Notes: a model not told the origin generated them from the sequence alone. DNA of 64,000 bases from Pterois miles (GCA_947000775.1 CAMQGK010000637.1:21692001-21756000); one strand, 5' to 3'; positions 48,046 to 60,807 are shown, counted from the stretch's first letter. Program-made: numbers and translations.

Positions 48046-49578
48046 AGTGCCTATACTCTTCTGTGTACAGAGAGATTAAACCTTTTTCTTTACCTTTAGT
48101 TACTTAGAGCCTTTATCCCTGAAATGACATTGACCATAAAACACAGCACATCCAGAGTTTGACTTATTACGGGTTGTTCCCTGAACACGAGTGAGTCGAG
48201 TGTTAAGCCAGATAAATTGCTGTGCAGATAAATCTTGTATAGTTTCATTTTAAAATGTATTTTGGCAATATCACCCTCCTCCTTGAGAAATATACTGCGT
48301 GAGAAAATGTGAGCGCTTTGCTCGAGGAACCTGTCATCATTGCAACATCCTGAAACAACACTTGGTGCCTTGAGAAACACTCATTGACCCCCATCATTGC
48401 TGTGGGTGGATAAACACTGAGATGAATGTATCTTTTACTCATCTCTTTCACCCCCATCCCGCTTAAATCTCCCTGCATCTGTCCCAGATCTCTCTTCCTC
48501 TCTCTCTTCCTCTCTTCCATCATGTCGTCCTGGTGATTGTGCCATTTATCAAACTCCGTAACCATCTCCTCCCCTTCTCGCTGTTATCTTGGGTTGTGAA
48601 AACATGGCCGCCAGAGGCTGGTGGGAGACAGAGGGGGGGGGGGTCTGTGTTCCTGTGTGAAGACAGGGCAGGTCTCTTTCTCTTTAGGACAGAGACAATA
48701 AACATGGTTGTTTGTGCATCAACAGTCGGGGAATGCCTTGATGGGAAGCAGACAACCATCTCGCTGAACTGTGTGCATATGTGCAATATGGGCAACTTGT
48801 GGTCAGTGCACAAAGCATCTTCTCTGTCTGGGGAGGCTGAGCTACAACTAATGTCCCTGCACAACACACCCACAGACCTGAAGGCTTCCTTAAATAAGAC
48901 CTTTGACCTCAGCAACATGTAAGCCACTACAGTGTTTAAGCTAAGAGTCCCATACTATATATACTACCCTGTTTAGGTTGGTTATGGCACTAAAACAGTA
49001 ATACAGGACTAAGCATTGTAGAACAATTTTTCTACTTCCTTTTTGCAGGATAATGTATTTATGCATGGACTTAGAGTCTCTACTCATTTTGATTTTTGAA
49101 CACAAGATGGCGTCCTTGGAGCAGAAAGTTGATCTAACCTAGCACTACACCTCCATCCTACTCAGACAGCATTGAGAGGACGGATGGTAATGATAACCAT
49201 GACCAAAAATGAATATCCACTGAAGTCAAATGAGGTAAATTAAAATCAAGAGTAAATACACTATAAAAAATATCAACAATAAAGCATAAATGACAAGTAC
49301 AGCTGCATGTGGTTTACTTTCAATCAGCTCAACTTTTCAGCCTGTATAACCTTTAATGCTTACTTATGTTTGTGTGTGTGCTTGCACATAAGATTTAATT
49401 TCTATGTGTGCCAGAAAAAGAAAGACAGATCTTTATTGACATTTTTAGTTTAGTAATCCATATAATTATCCAACTGCTAACCCTTCATGCAGTAATCTTG
49501 CTCTGAAGCAACAATAAAGTTTGAAAACACAGTCTGTGCCTGCTTCTACCTTGCATACCTCCCTAGTTGAATTACATG

Positions 49579-49579
<1 letters not shown>

Positions 49580-49627
<48 letters not shown>
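49580..49627. repeat. (AC)24 microsatellite
   Basis: Twenty-four AC units, the left arm of an inverted pair with the TG array at 49763-49814. Confidence 0.95.
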
Positions 49628-49628
<1 letters not shown>

Positions 49629-49760
49629 CATTCTGAGACAACAATAGCATGCAAACATGTTGTAATCATCCCCAATTAGAGATACCCAGGGGTTAGTGAG
49701 GCGGGAAGGAAAACAAGCATTTCTGATGGTGCTAAACAAAAAAGACAGAGTGAGTGTGTA

Positions 49761-49762
<2 letters not shown>

Positions 49763-49814
<52 letters not shown>
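49763..49814. repeat. (TG)26 microsatellite
   Basis: Twenty-six TG units, complementary in sense to the AC array 135 bp upstream. Confidence 0.95.
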
Positions 49815-49815
<1 letters not shown>

Positions 49816-50939
49816 AAAAGTCCATACATGTATTGGCATTTTGAAGTCTTCAAGTCTTCAGATGATCTTCAGGTATGATTCACCTGTCTTATCCATGCTT
49901 TACCAACACAGTTACAGTTACAGCATTTTGAACTTCTCAGATTAAAATAAACAACACATGTGATAGAAACTCCTGTTCTGTTTGTTAGATCAGTTGTAGA
50001 GTTGAGATAATGCAGTTTAAACCTTGTGAAAGTGTCCTTTACTGAGTCATGCGTAAAGAAAGGGACAGTTTAGGAGGGATGAGGTTCTGCAAAGGTTCTG
50101 GACTTGCTTCTGGCTCAAATCCAGGACATCATTGTCACACATACACCAGACCATCAGGGCATCTCATAAAAGTGTTAGTGAGTAAGATACTGAACTGCAC
50201 AACCTGCCTCCAGGTACCAGACATGGTGATTAGAGAACAATTAGTGACATAAACACCAGAATGTATGGGTGGCTCCATTCACAAAGTACATCACTCAAAG
50301 TTTTGTGTTTTCTTTTTACTTTTTTGATGCTGCCCTTACAAAGTTTACAGTGGAGCGTCAGAAGTAAGGCATTATTGTGATCCTATCAAAATTCCCTGTT
50401 AGCTGTTTTTAAAATAAATAATTACTGTGCCTTTGTTTGAATGGAGATCCTAAAATATGAGCCTTTCACTTTGTGCCTTTCCCAAAAAATACAACCCAAT
50501 ATATTTTCTTTTCCATTCACCGGGAGTTTCGCATCCCTCTTTGGTGCCTGTTTTGTTAAAAGATCCTCTTTGGAAGTTTTACCTCCCCTCAGGCATGTGT
50601 TCTCCGTGCATTCTGTGAATCGTCAGGATCATCCAAAATAAAGCCAGTTCTCACAACCCGGGGATATTTTCATTCCACACAGTGACGGGTTAATTGATTA
50701 GAACCACACTGGGGCCTCGGCAGGGGATTGCAACAGATACAATAGTAGGAAACAGCTCTGTGACTGCACTAATAACATGCATGTGGAATGTACAACAAAC
50801 ATTAGATGTACAGCACAGCATAGCATGAATGGTTTATGGTTATTCCCATGGCCTAGTTAAATTCAATCAGTATTTGTGAACATGAGCTACTCTCTCTCGT
50901 GCTTTCAATGTCATCTATAACATCCTCCTCAATGCACTG

Positions 50940-51345
50940 TTTGTTATACCTACACAAAGGAATGCACTGTAATTTGAGTATATCCCACTAAGTCAGTTAA
51001 TAGTTATTACTAATCGTAGTTTGTTAGTAATCATAAACAAAGTAATATAAAGAGCGCTGAACGTCGCATAAGGAGGAGGTCGGGTTGGATGGGCGGGCCT
51101 AAAAATCCCAGACTTTCACCCATAAGACCGTCCTGTGTGAAATCAGAGGTTTTGACGAAAAACTTCCGTATTAAAGTAACGCCACTTCCGGACCTATTTT
51201 AAGCCATACCATGAACCATTTCCTGAACCTATCTCAGTAGTTTTGTTGCCTAAATTTTAGGAAGTTGTTTCATGTGAAGATGGATTTTGAAAAGATGCAT
51301 ATAATGGGTGGAAACTGACACATGTTGCTGGATATTTCTAGGAAA
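50940..51345 (-). repeat. Dispersed family R1, copy 6
   Basis: Inverted copy with CGCATAAGGAGGAGGTCGGG, ATTTTAAGCCATACCATGAA and TTTTGAAAAGATGCATATAA. Similar in extent to copy 2. Confidence 0.6.
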
Positions 51346-52867
51346 ACAGGCTAAAATGGAGGAATAACTTTTCACTTTAAACTTGATAACATCACAAATT
51401 TGATTTTTAGCACTCTCGTTTTTGGATTTGGGAGAGAGTTGCTCATGTTTACTGATATTTTTGGACTTTTGGTTTTAAATCATGGGATTAATATATACGA
51501 ATTTTAAAAATGGTGGTTGATTGCACAGTAACACAGTCAATCAGTGTCCATCATAGTGAAGGAATCCAGAGCCCTGCTCAGTTACCTGCTGATTATAAAA
51601 TGATGTTGTGCTGTAAGATAAAGTCAAACAGTGTCCTGGGCAAAAGAATGAAGAAAGAAAAATAAAGGAGAGCTGGGGGAAAAAGAGCACCAAAATACTT
51701 TCTTACGAGTACTTTTTGTTTTTCACTTTCTCTTTTTCAAGCACTTCAATCACAGATGCCATCGATCTGGAAAACTGATTGTCTAACTGGCAGCCCTGTC
51801 ATTTGTCTCAGTTCCCTGTGGTGTAATTGCACAGCCGTCTCTTCCTTCAGACTGTTTGTCCTGCCTGCTCTCCACATTTCACACGAAATCGCAAAACATG
51901 TGTCCCTGCATGCAAAAACATCCAAACACCCGTGCTTATTGACAGCCTTGTGCTGCCACACTCTCTTTTTCTCCCCTCTCTCTGTCTCCTACGCTGACAC
52001 AAACACACTCACACAGAGCCAAGAATTTGCTTGTTAGAAGTTTGTTACTAGAGTTGAGCCTTGTAATTGACTAACCTCTGCTCTGCCGCGCTCTCCTCTG
52101 CTTTGCTCATTTTCGTCAGCTCGGTCCAAAACTCTCCAAGAAACATGAACTTCGCTTGAACTCCCTTCTCAGAGACACACAGAGAGCGAGGGTGTGACAA
52201 ACGAAACTTCTGTCGGTTAATATACTGCACGCCGCACTGTCACAGTGTTATTGGTCCATGTGCTGAGGGAGGGCGAGGTGAAGAAAGGCCAAGACCAGCC
52301 AGAGAGAGAAGATGAGGAATAGCCGCAAGCTATCTTTAAATTACTATATGTTGTAATTATTTCTGACCTTCTATCATAAATCCTACAAGAGTAAACCTTC
52401 TACTTAATTTGTTATATATGTATGAGATCCCAGGGTGACAGTAACAGTGGTCTGGGTTCATGATAGTGCTATGCATGCATTAAATGGTGAAAGTAACCAT
52501 GACACCCGCTCTGCTATTTCTGCAACAATGAAGTCAATCTTGAAAAGTTCATGGCAGTAAAGGGGGGGGTACTGCAAACTAATGAAAGTTCAGCACTGTA
52601 CTGTGTGAAATGCAAGACACAATGGGAACCCTCTACAGTGTAAAAGGCCGTAATATACTCCATCACCATTTACAGTATATATATCACCTTTGAGTTTATA
52701 CGTGTGACAGAGGTAATCAGACCACAGTTACCATGGTTTTAAACCAAGCACGAAAGCAGCAAAGCAGTTGAACTTTGTAGTTAACAAGAAGAAAATGATC
52801 GGGCTACTGTGAACACTGTTACACAGTGGACATTGGAAATAGTGTTGAAAAAAAGTTTTGATCCGGT

Positions 52868-53100
52868 TCAAAGCAATAGGTTGACATTTTGGGGAATAAG
52901 AGTTATTCACCTTCTTGCCAGTCAGATGAGAATATCGATAGCACTCTTACGTTTTTATGCAAAATATGAAGCTAAAGCCACCAGCCGGTTAGCTTAGTTT
53001 AGCACAGAGACTGGAAATGAGGAAACAGCGTGTCCGGCTCTGTGCAAAGGTAATCTGTGTACCAGAAGCTAATGTGTATTATCTTGTTTGTTTAGTCCGT
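52868..53100 (+). repeat. Dispersed repeat C, uninterrupted copy
   Basis: It begins AATAGGTTGACATTTTGGGG and contains AGCCGGTTAGCTTAGTTTAG and CTTGTTTGTTTAGTCCGTA. It is the same family as the two copies near 25.6 and 26.6 kb, and a repeat commonly seen in teleost sequence. A different repeat (53108-53400) abuts it. Confidence 0.6.
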
Positions 53101-53107
53101 ATTAAAA

Positions 53108-53450
53108 TGGTAAATGGACTTGCATTTATACAGTGCTTCTCTGGTCTTCCGACCTCTCAAAGCGCTTTAGGCTATGCCAACATTCACACACACATTCCTA
53201 CACTGATGGCTGAGGCTGCCATGCAAGGTGCCAACTTAGCCTTTGCATTCATACACCTTGGCCACTGATGGCTATGCCTACAGGAGCAATTTGGGGTTAA
53301 AAATTATCCCCTTGGAGCAGCCGGGGATCAAAACAGCTATCGTCCGATTGGTGGATGACCTGCTGTACCCTCTGAGCCACAGTTACCCAAAAAAACTGAA
53401 GCTGTACAGAACTGAAGCTGCCTCTGTTTCCAGTCTTTATGCTGAGCTGA
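53108..53450 (-). repeat. Teleost interspersed repeat, minus strand
   Basis: The sequence includes CATTTATACAGTGCTTCTCT, CTCAAAGCGCTTTA, ACTGATGGCTGAGGCTGCC and CGATTGGTGGATGACCTGCT, a block order I recognise as a very common fish repeat with a tRNA-like end. The related + copy is at 4265-4500. Confidence 0.6.
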
Positions 53451-53464
53451 AACAATAGGCTACT

Positions 53465-53815
53465 GGTGCAACGTATTCTCATGCAACGGTTAGAATGATA
53501 TCTTACGAAGTAGGTATTCCTCTTTTTTGTTCACTTTCCTACGAGTGTCCAGCAACAGGTGTCAATTTCTGCCCGTTGCATGCATAGCCTACAGTCTTTT
53601 CAAAAGAAACTTTGTCTTCACAGGAAACAACTTCTTTAGGTTTAGGCAACAAAACGTCTTAGTTAGGAAAAGCTTGTGATTTGGCTTAAAATAACTCTAG
53701 AAATGGTGTTACTTAAGTAAGTCACATCACAAATACATCAACATTGACTTCTGGGTTCACATGGGACATAAACATCTGTGTCCTGGACAAAAGCCTGGTA
53801 TATTTTGACCAACCT
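53465..53815 (+). repeat. Dispersed family R1, copy 7
   Basis: Contains TGGTGCAACGTATTCTCATG at its start, TTAGGTTTAGGCAACAAAAC, TTTGGCTTAAAATAACTC and TGTGTCCTGGACAAAAGC. It links the two halves of the family that other copies show separately. Confidence 0.6.
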
Positions 53816-55309
53816 TTACTACTGTATAGTGGATATTTATCCTAAATGTGTACTCAAGTAAGGAAGCAAGTACTAACAGTAAGTGTTTGGGGAAGTAAAA
53901 TCACTACTCATGTAAGTTCACTGAAAAGACACGTCAAGTATGTAAATCACAATAATTTACTTTATCTTCCATCATCTATAACTACACGCTTTACTTTTGT
54001 TATGTCAAACATTTTGAATGTCACTTTTCATAGTATGAAAAAAGGTGTGGTGGGTGTCTCATTCGCTATATTAGTGTCTTGCTTTGTGTAACGCATAATC
54101 TAATTTTTCATGGTAGCCAAGTTGCATGGTAAGGCATTTACTATTTATTACAGGGGAAAATCACTGGAAAAGAAGTGACCACTGTCTTGGTGTGAGGGAG
54201 GCCACATGACAAATCCAGTCTCAACGCTTTCTGTATTTAGGCCTTAAGCCATGATATGAACTTTAAATTTTATAACTGGCTTTGTCTGAGACATACATAA
54301 AGATAAAATCTTACATTTCCATGTTTTACATTTCAGTAGTAAATCACTTCGGTTCTGTGATACTGCCACACTAAAAGTTAACAGTCTGATTGCACAAGAG
54401 CAGAAACTATATATTCATAAATACTGTATGACCTAATGTGTTTACATGGCACTCGCCACCAGACTGTGAAAGCTTAGCTCGGCCGTGTCTCTCCCTGCAG
54501 GACAATAAAGTTTCAATTGAACCAGACACTGCAACTCCACAAAAATACAGCCGCTGTCGGGAAATCTTTGTGTTTTCGTTTATTATTGAATTAAATGTTC
54601 AGCAGGTTCATATTTCATGTAGCAGAGCGAGTGAGACTGAGCAGTGCAAGATAAAAAAAAAAAAAAAAAATATTAAATGTTTTTGAAGACTGCAGGAACA
54701 TCATGTTAAAACAAAAAATGCTCAAGCACAAAACAGGGAACTATGAAGTGAACCTGGCATGAGCATTTGACAAAAATAAAGTCTCTAGACACAGGAGTCA
54801 AGTTGAACTGGGACCAGCACTGAAATGTTTCCCATATCGTTTTTAATGAATGTAACTGAGCACACTCTCTGGTGAAGAATGGGAAACAATTAATGGTTGT
54901 GGCAGGGAGAGAGAAAGACAACAGACCCGACTCCTTGGCAGAGGACTCCAGTCCAGATGTGGACGCTGTATGTATTATGTGTCTGCATGTGCGCGAGTGC
55001 ATGTGCACAATCTATTTTTCATTATGAATAATGTGTAATAGGTCCACAGCATGAATATGTAACGTGTGTGTAATAAAGTGCTGTTGCCTGCTGGGACCTG
55101 CACTTGTCATTCAGGTTTTAAAACAATTAAGCCCCAAACTTAGCCTCTCCGACATATTTAGAGAGCAGTAATGTTGAAATAAAAACAGGCGGAGGTTGTA
55201 GTTCTTAATTATATTTGCTAAAGTCACTTTGACTCAGTTCATAATTTGAGTTCAGTGACAACGAATCTGAGTACAAACTCAGACTTTGACTTGTGGATCA
55301 CATCAAGGT

Positions 55310-55560
55310 GGAAACTCAAAAATAAAAAGTTACTTATGATGATGAACACTTACAATGTTTTGACTTGCTGTTTTATATTGTTTTACTTTTTTTGAATGTC
55401 TCAAAATGTTGATTTAATTATTACAACAAAATTTTTACTTTGTTAACTTAGTAAGTCAAAACTAGATAAAAAGTTAAAAATTCATGATGCTCCAACTTTT
55501 TGACTTACTATCTTATAGTTTTTTGACTTGTGATATTTTCAGCTATTTGAGTGAGACTAA
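55310..55560. repeat. Inverted-repeat-rich AT stretch (TTTTTGACTTACTA words)
   Basis: TTAGTAAGTCAAAACTAGAT (about 55448) is answered by ACTTTTTGACTTACTATCTT (about 55496) in the opposite sense, and further GACTTG/CAAGTC words flank them. A MITE-like foldback origin is likely. No open frame. Confidence 0.45.
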
Positions 55561-57302
55561 TTTTTTTAAAATAACACATTCCTCTAACATTGAGTTGAAT
55601 TGATCAATAACTAGCATGGCAGCTAGTGTTTGCAAATGTTTGAAAACTTTGAATTAACATTACCCTACAGCAGACATTTTGTTGACTTCATTACTTTTTT
55701 CTACTTAAGTAACTGTCAAGTGGCTACAGTGACAGCTGTTGAGCAAATGTTATTGCACATATACCTAATAAATGAAACAGTACTTAAAGGGAGCCTGCAG
55801 TGACAATTACAGGATAAATGTAATAAATGCTGCCTTCAAATGGGGTCGTGTTTAGAGTGTTTACAAGATGGTAAGTCGTTTACATGATATGTCTGGCATT
55901 CAAGTGGTTAAGTCGTGAAGAACATCACTGCTAAGCAATATAAGCAGTATTAATAAGCAATATTAAGCAATGTTATAGCTTTCAGAAACTTTCCACTTAC
56001 AAGGTTGTGAATACGATATGAGGGGGGCATTCATATGGCCCCAACTCGTAAACACGGTAAACACCACCTCATGCCGAGTGAAGGTTTTTTAGCATAAGCT
56101 GACATTAGCTATGATAAGCTGCTGGTCATACCAGACCAAGTAAGGCTGCAGCAGCAACACAGAGAGCATATTGACCTGGGCACAGGTGTGTTTTGCTGCT
56201 TATGGATTAAACTTTCCATTTTTAGGTGGAGATATGTGTCATTTCTTTAAACAGTTATAGTCTTGCTTGAAGTCAAATATTCAGCTTATTATTATTTTTA
56301 CTTTGTAAGTCTAGTTGTTTATGTCATAATTTTAATATTGTGTGTTGACCTATCATGAGCATTTTTCTATTTATTATGACTACGTATTTGGTACGTATGA
56401 CTACGTTTTTTTCTGGCAGTAATGGGCTTCCACAGAAATCAGCTTCAACACCACAACAGAGATCCCCACTGCCACTGTTTTTGATTCTCCACGTGGAGAC
56501 AGGGCAGTGATGTATGACTCAAGTTTATATGCAACTGTGACTAAGAAAGTCATTTTATGATCAGTCATGATGAGAGAAGAGTGACAGAGCGATCGGGATG
56601 ACAGCATGCACATCCTGCTGCAGAGCCGAACTCAAAGACACAGAAACCACTAAGTCGACTAACAAGCCTGCTTTCTTTACAGGCCTTGAAATAATTAAGC
56701 TCAAAGTTGCCGTCCCTGCCAAATCTTCCAGCTCAGGGTGCTGTGATGAATCCCTCTGGGACAAAATTGGATGTGGGATTGTGTCCCTGATCTTCTAAAT
56801 TTGTGCATGGCAACTTAATTGCGTCTGAATGCTAAACTCGTGTAGTGTTTTACTGCTCTGGTGACTCCATGCTGGCAGAATGCTTCCTTCCCTCCACTGG
56901 TGGGGGAAAACCTTTTTATTTGTGGTTTCTGAATCTTTATTCTAGGCTACTCATAAAGCACTGAGATGAGTGATATCATGTGGTCTTCATCAACAAGGGA
57001 GCTTTTTGTTTTACTTTATAGTCATTTAAATTGAAAGATTAAAGGCCGTGAAATACAAGGCAAGGTTAGAAAGGAATGGCAACTTCAGCCGACGACTTTA
57101 ACAAGCAGTCATTTTTTCACAATACTTTTTCTACAAGAAAACACTGACAGAATTCAAACTTTGCAAACCCACCTCCAAAACACATATTAATTTCAATAAA
57201 AGCATCGTTAACTCCACCAATTTTCCTCAACAAAATTAGCTTACTTTTAATTGTTTGCACCACTCGGCCTGTGAAAACAGTCTTCTGATGAATAACCCAC
57301 CG

Positions 57303-58155
57303 TGATGATATAAACAGGGGTTTGCCATTCAGGGAGGGTGTCATGAAAATATGCTGTTACATTATAGAAAGTGTAAGATCCAGAGTTTTTGGAGCTTGGC
57401 CTGTATAAGGACTAAAAGTATCTGAGCATCTATTGCTTAATCTGGACCCTTCTTTCTTTCTTTTTAAAAAAAAAAAAAAAAAAAAATTTTAGTCCAATAT
57501 TTTATGGAAGTAAAACACAAATTAAGCTAAATTACCCATTTAATTCAAGACAATAGAGAGAGGAAATAAGCCTCAGGCTTAAAATGAATAGTGGTCAAGT
57601 ACTAAAGTAAAGAGTGAACTGAAGAAGAATGTATACAGTATTGTATGTCGTTCAATTTCCCCAGTTGTCTTTTTGTCATTACAAAAAGCATGTCCTTGTA
57701 CACAAAATAGTTACACGCTAATCATCTTTCATCTTCATCATCTTAGCAGCATGAATTACCTTTTTTATTTATTGCAGTGTGGACTTCCTCTGATGATATA
57801 AACAGGGAGGGTGTAATGAAAATATGCTGTTGCATTATAGAAAGTGTAAGATCCAGAGGTTTTGGAGCTTGGCCCATAAAAAGTCAGATATTTCAGCCTC
57901 TACTGCTCAATCTTGACTCTAGTCCAACAACTTCATGGTGTGAGAGAGTGAAACACAAAACAAATTAAATTATCCCTTTAATTCAAGGCACAAGGTAGAG
58001 AAAATCAGCCTAAGCCTCAAGATAATTGTGGTCAATTACTAAAGCAAAGAGTGAAATGAAGAATTAAAGTAGAAATTACATAATTCAACCTCCTAAACTG
58101 TCTTTTTGTCATTGCAAGATATAAAAAATGTGCCTTTGTACACAGATGCAAACAC
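57303..58155 (+). repeat. Local two-copy duplication upstream of wnt10a
   Basis: Copy 1 (about 57303-57716) and copy 2 (about 57791-58155) share, in the same order, TGATGATATAAACAGGG, TTATAGAAAGTGTAAGATCC, TTTTGGAGCTTGGCC, TGTCTTTTTGTCATT and CTTTGTACACA-type words. Period is about 488 bp, with many substitutions and indels, including a long poly(A) only in copy 1. Confidence 0.75.
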
Positions 58156-58439
58156 ACACAGCAGCTGACAGTCATGGTTTGATTTGAAGATAAAACAGCT
58201 GCAACTAAGCATCCATCAACTCCACAAATCACTATTTTTAATTTAAAAAAAGCCAGTTTTCTCCAGAGTATGGGCTTCCTTTCTCCTCCTCATAATCATC
58301 TTCAGCTTTTTAACATTTCCAATCCACTTTTCTTAGTCACCTCGTCATCCTCAGCATCCAGTGAATATAAATGTTCTCCCTCACAGAGGGCGCAGGCTAA
58401 GTGTTTCTGCTTTCCTTATCTAAAAGGATCTCTATCCTG

Positions 58440-58961
58440 CTCTAACGAGCCACTTGACCTCCCTCGGCGCTCCTCTTCTCCCCGGGTGACGCAAAAAAAG
58501 TGGGCTGGCGAAGCGCTAAGTGCAGTAGTTTAGAGGACTATCAGAGCGCACCGAAACATCACTAGAGAAGCAGACTTCATTTAGAGCGCCTATCTCGGTT
58601 TAGCCGTCTCTCTCGGATGTTATACCAATGCAAATCCAGTCAGCGGAGATACCGGGATGTGTACGGATGTGTTTGAGACAGACAGCGCTGACTTTTTCCT
58701 CAAACTTGTAGCAACCTCCTCCATTCAGTGAGTTGAGAGGTGGATGAAACTTTTTGTGAATGAGTATCCTGCCGCTGGCTGGCACATCTGGACGTCGTCG
58801 GAGCTGTCAAGTCCAGAGCCAACCGGACCTGACCTGACCCCCTTCCTCCTCTGATTTGTCCTCCCTAAACTTTAAGGCGGAATACTTGACTTTTAACTCT
58901 TGTCTCTTTATTTTTACAACTTTTTTCTTTCTTTTTTTTTTTCATAATTACAAGGCACAAA
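58440..58961 (+). promoter_or_regulatory. wnt10a: Candidate wnt10a promoter and 5' UTR
   Basis: About 500 bp before the wnt10a start codon are locally CpG-enriched (for example 58464-58500 and 58548-58620) within an AT-rich neighbourhood. A CCAAT box (58625-58629) overlaps an octamer-type ATGCAAAT (58628-58635). A pyrimidine-rich tract precedes the ATG. The transcription start cannot be fixed from the sequence. Confidence 0.4.
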
Positions 58962-59023
58962 ATGGAACACTTGGTCCTCAGAATAGCATGCGCCTTGGTG
59001 GTTATCTGTCTCTTGAATAAAAG
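58962..59023 (+). CDS. wnt10a: wnt10a coding exon 1 (signal peptide)
   Basis: The ATG has A at -3 and G at +4 (CAAAATGG). The exon encodes MEHLVLRIACALVVICLLNK, a short basic start followed by a hydrophobic core, as expected of a secretion signal. It ends with AG before the donor GTACGT (59024-59029). The first G of exon 2 completes an Arg codon and keeps the frame. The sequence itself is not conserved enough to name the gene; the assignment depends on in-frame joining to the unmistakable exon 2. An upstream, longer first exon cannot be excluded but is not needed. Confidence 0.82.
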
Positions 59024-60541
59024 GTACGTTGAGTTTAATAAGGAATTAATTCATATTTTTAAAATTGTGCTCACCAACTTTATTCTACATATTTTTGATT
59101 AGATTAGATGTTTCAGTGAATTAAATAATATTATAATTTAACAACATTAAAGTCAGCTTTCCTTTATGCAAGCTAAAGTGAATTGCAGTCTTAAAATGAA
59201 TGATGAAACAGTTTGCTTTTTACAAGGTTACATTGCATGCTTGATATACACCCCTCATTACCGAACAATGTTGCCAATAAATAAAATGTTACCCTCTGGA
59301 ATGATAGTTGTTGGAACAGGTCTACTCTCAAGCAGGGAACAACAGGTAGCAACAAAAACTGGAACTACAGAGTCACACATACAATGCCAGCTAGAAAACA
59401 GGGCACTAATATGCAAATTAACATTTGATGTCACACATGTTGGACTGTAAATATAGACCAACGCTGCTGGTTGCTTTCTCAGACAGAAACAGACTTTTAA
59501 GTCTTTGCTGAAGAGGCAATAGGAACTTGCAGCTACACATGTTGAAGAAACTATATAATGAAAAACTATGCAAAGTTTTTGCAGCTGTGCGTTACTGTAC
59601 ACTCCTCCCTACACCTGGGTATGTGTGTGTGCATGCTTGAGCTTGTGTGCATACAGATGTGCATGTGTGTCCACAGCCATACATAATCTCTGACTTATGT
59701 GTGTCAGTCATACAAATGCTGCGACACACAGCCTGTGTTTTACTTGTAATGATAATAAGAAAAAAGCTGGACACCTTTGAGCTCTGGAGCCTTCATCAGT
59801 GCAGCCTGTGTTTTCCTTGTTACTGCTGTTACTGTTTCTCTGTGAAGTAGAAAAGCGCTTTGACTGCTGTCAGCTCAATTACTGTTGTTCATATGATTGA
59901 TTTGTGACAGAAGCAGCAGGCAGTTGAGTACAGAGACACACCTAGCAGCTAAAAAGTCAGGGAATTTACATGTTGACTGATTTCCTGAGGTGATTTTACA
60001 CTGAGGGGAAAGTTGTTTTTCCCTCTGCTGTGTATCTGAAAATGTTACCAGAACTACTGGATTCATGCCAACCAAGTGGATGCTGTTTCCTCATCCCCTA
60101 CTTCAATTCACCTGCTGTACCACAATTATTTTACACAGCATCAAAGTGAAGTTCAGGATACTGAATTTGGCCTAAATTAACACTAAATGTAAGTAAAGTA
60201 TTACAACTTTTGGCACATGCATTTAAACCACATAATAGTCAACAGGTCTCTTTTTACATTGTTGACAACTTTGCATGATCATAAACTGAATCAATATGAA
60301 AAACAAATAAATAGATGTGAGAGCGCATTTCTCATTTAAACCACCAGCATGTGGAGATGGTTTTACAGGAATCAGGGCGTCTATTTGGCACTGTGGGAAA
60401 TGAACTATGGCTGTGACTACCAAGGCACTTCAATCGAAACCTTATTTGTCCCGAGTAGACATTTGTGAGGAACAAAAGATTTATGACTTGTGCATTTGTC
60501 TTTTGCATTTGTCAATAACCTGACCTGTGTGCTCCATTCAG
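59024..60541 (+). other. wnt10a: wnt10a intron 1 (1,518 bp)
   Basis: Donor GTACGT and acceptor CATTCAG bound the intron. It is unique-looking sequence with no evident repeat element and no additional exon. Confidence 0.82.
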
Positions 60542-60807
60542 GGTAGACTCCAACGAAATCTTGGGCCTGAAGCTCCCCAACATCGACCCGATCTTGAATG
60601 CCAACACGGTGTGTCTCACGCTGCCAGGTTTGACGCGGCGCCAGCTGGAGGTGTGTATGCGCAACCCAGACGTGACTGCTTCAGCAATCCAGGGCATACA
60701 GATTGCCATCCACGAGTGCCAGCACCAATTCAGAGGACACCGCTGGAACTGCTCCAGCCTGGAGACAAGGAACAAAATACCCTACGACAGCATAGTCTTT
60801 AAAAGAG
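60542..60807 (+). CDS. wnt10a: wnt10a coding exon 2 (N-terminal Wnt domain)
   Basis: The acceptor AG is at 60540-60541 and the donor GTCAGT starts at 60808; the exon gives residues 22-109 and leaves a phase-1 Gly codon. Starting from VDSNEILGLKLPNIDP, it contains LNANTVCLTLPGLTRRQ, LEVCMRNPDVTASAIQGIQI, AIHECQHQFRGHRWNCSS and LETRNKIPYDSIVFKR. These match the Wnt10 subfamily nearly residue for residue over the QGIQIAIHECQHQF core. NCS in RWNCSS is the conserved N-glycosylation sequon. Reading past the donor gives an unrelated tail ending in a stop, as expected for intron. Confidence 0.96.

Larger units (their letters stand above)
41121..58439. other. Intergenic region between wnt6 and wnt10a
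   Basis: The sequence holds GT, GA and TA arrays, a LINE remnant, repeat families, pyrimidine-rich CTCCT tracts and a local duplication at 57303-58155, listed separately. No open frame resembles a conserved protein. The wnt6 3' UTR may extend into the first 2.3 kb. Regulatory elements for either Wnt gene could be present, but I see no direct signature of one. Confidence 0.6.

Noticed and set aside
58962..60807. Wnt10b rather than Wnt10a
   Set aside because: Wnt10b pairs with Wnt1, whereas this gene follows wnt6; the exon 2 sequence also fits Wnt10a. Later exons would settle it.
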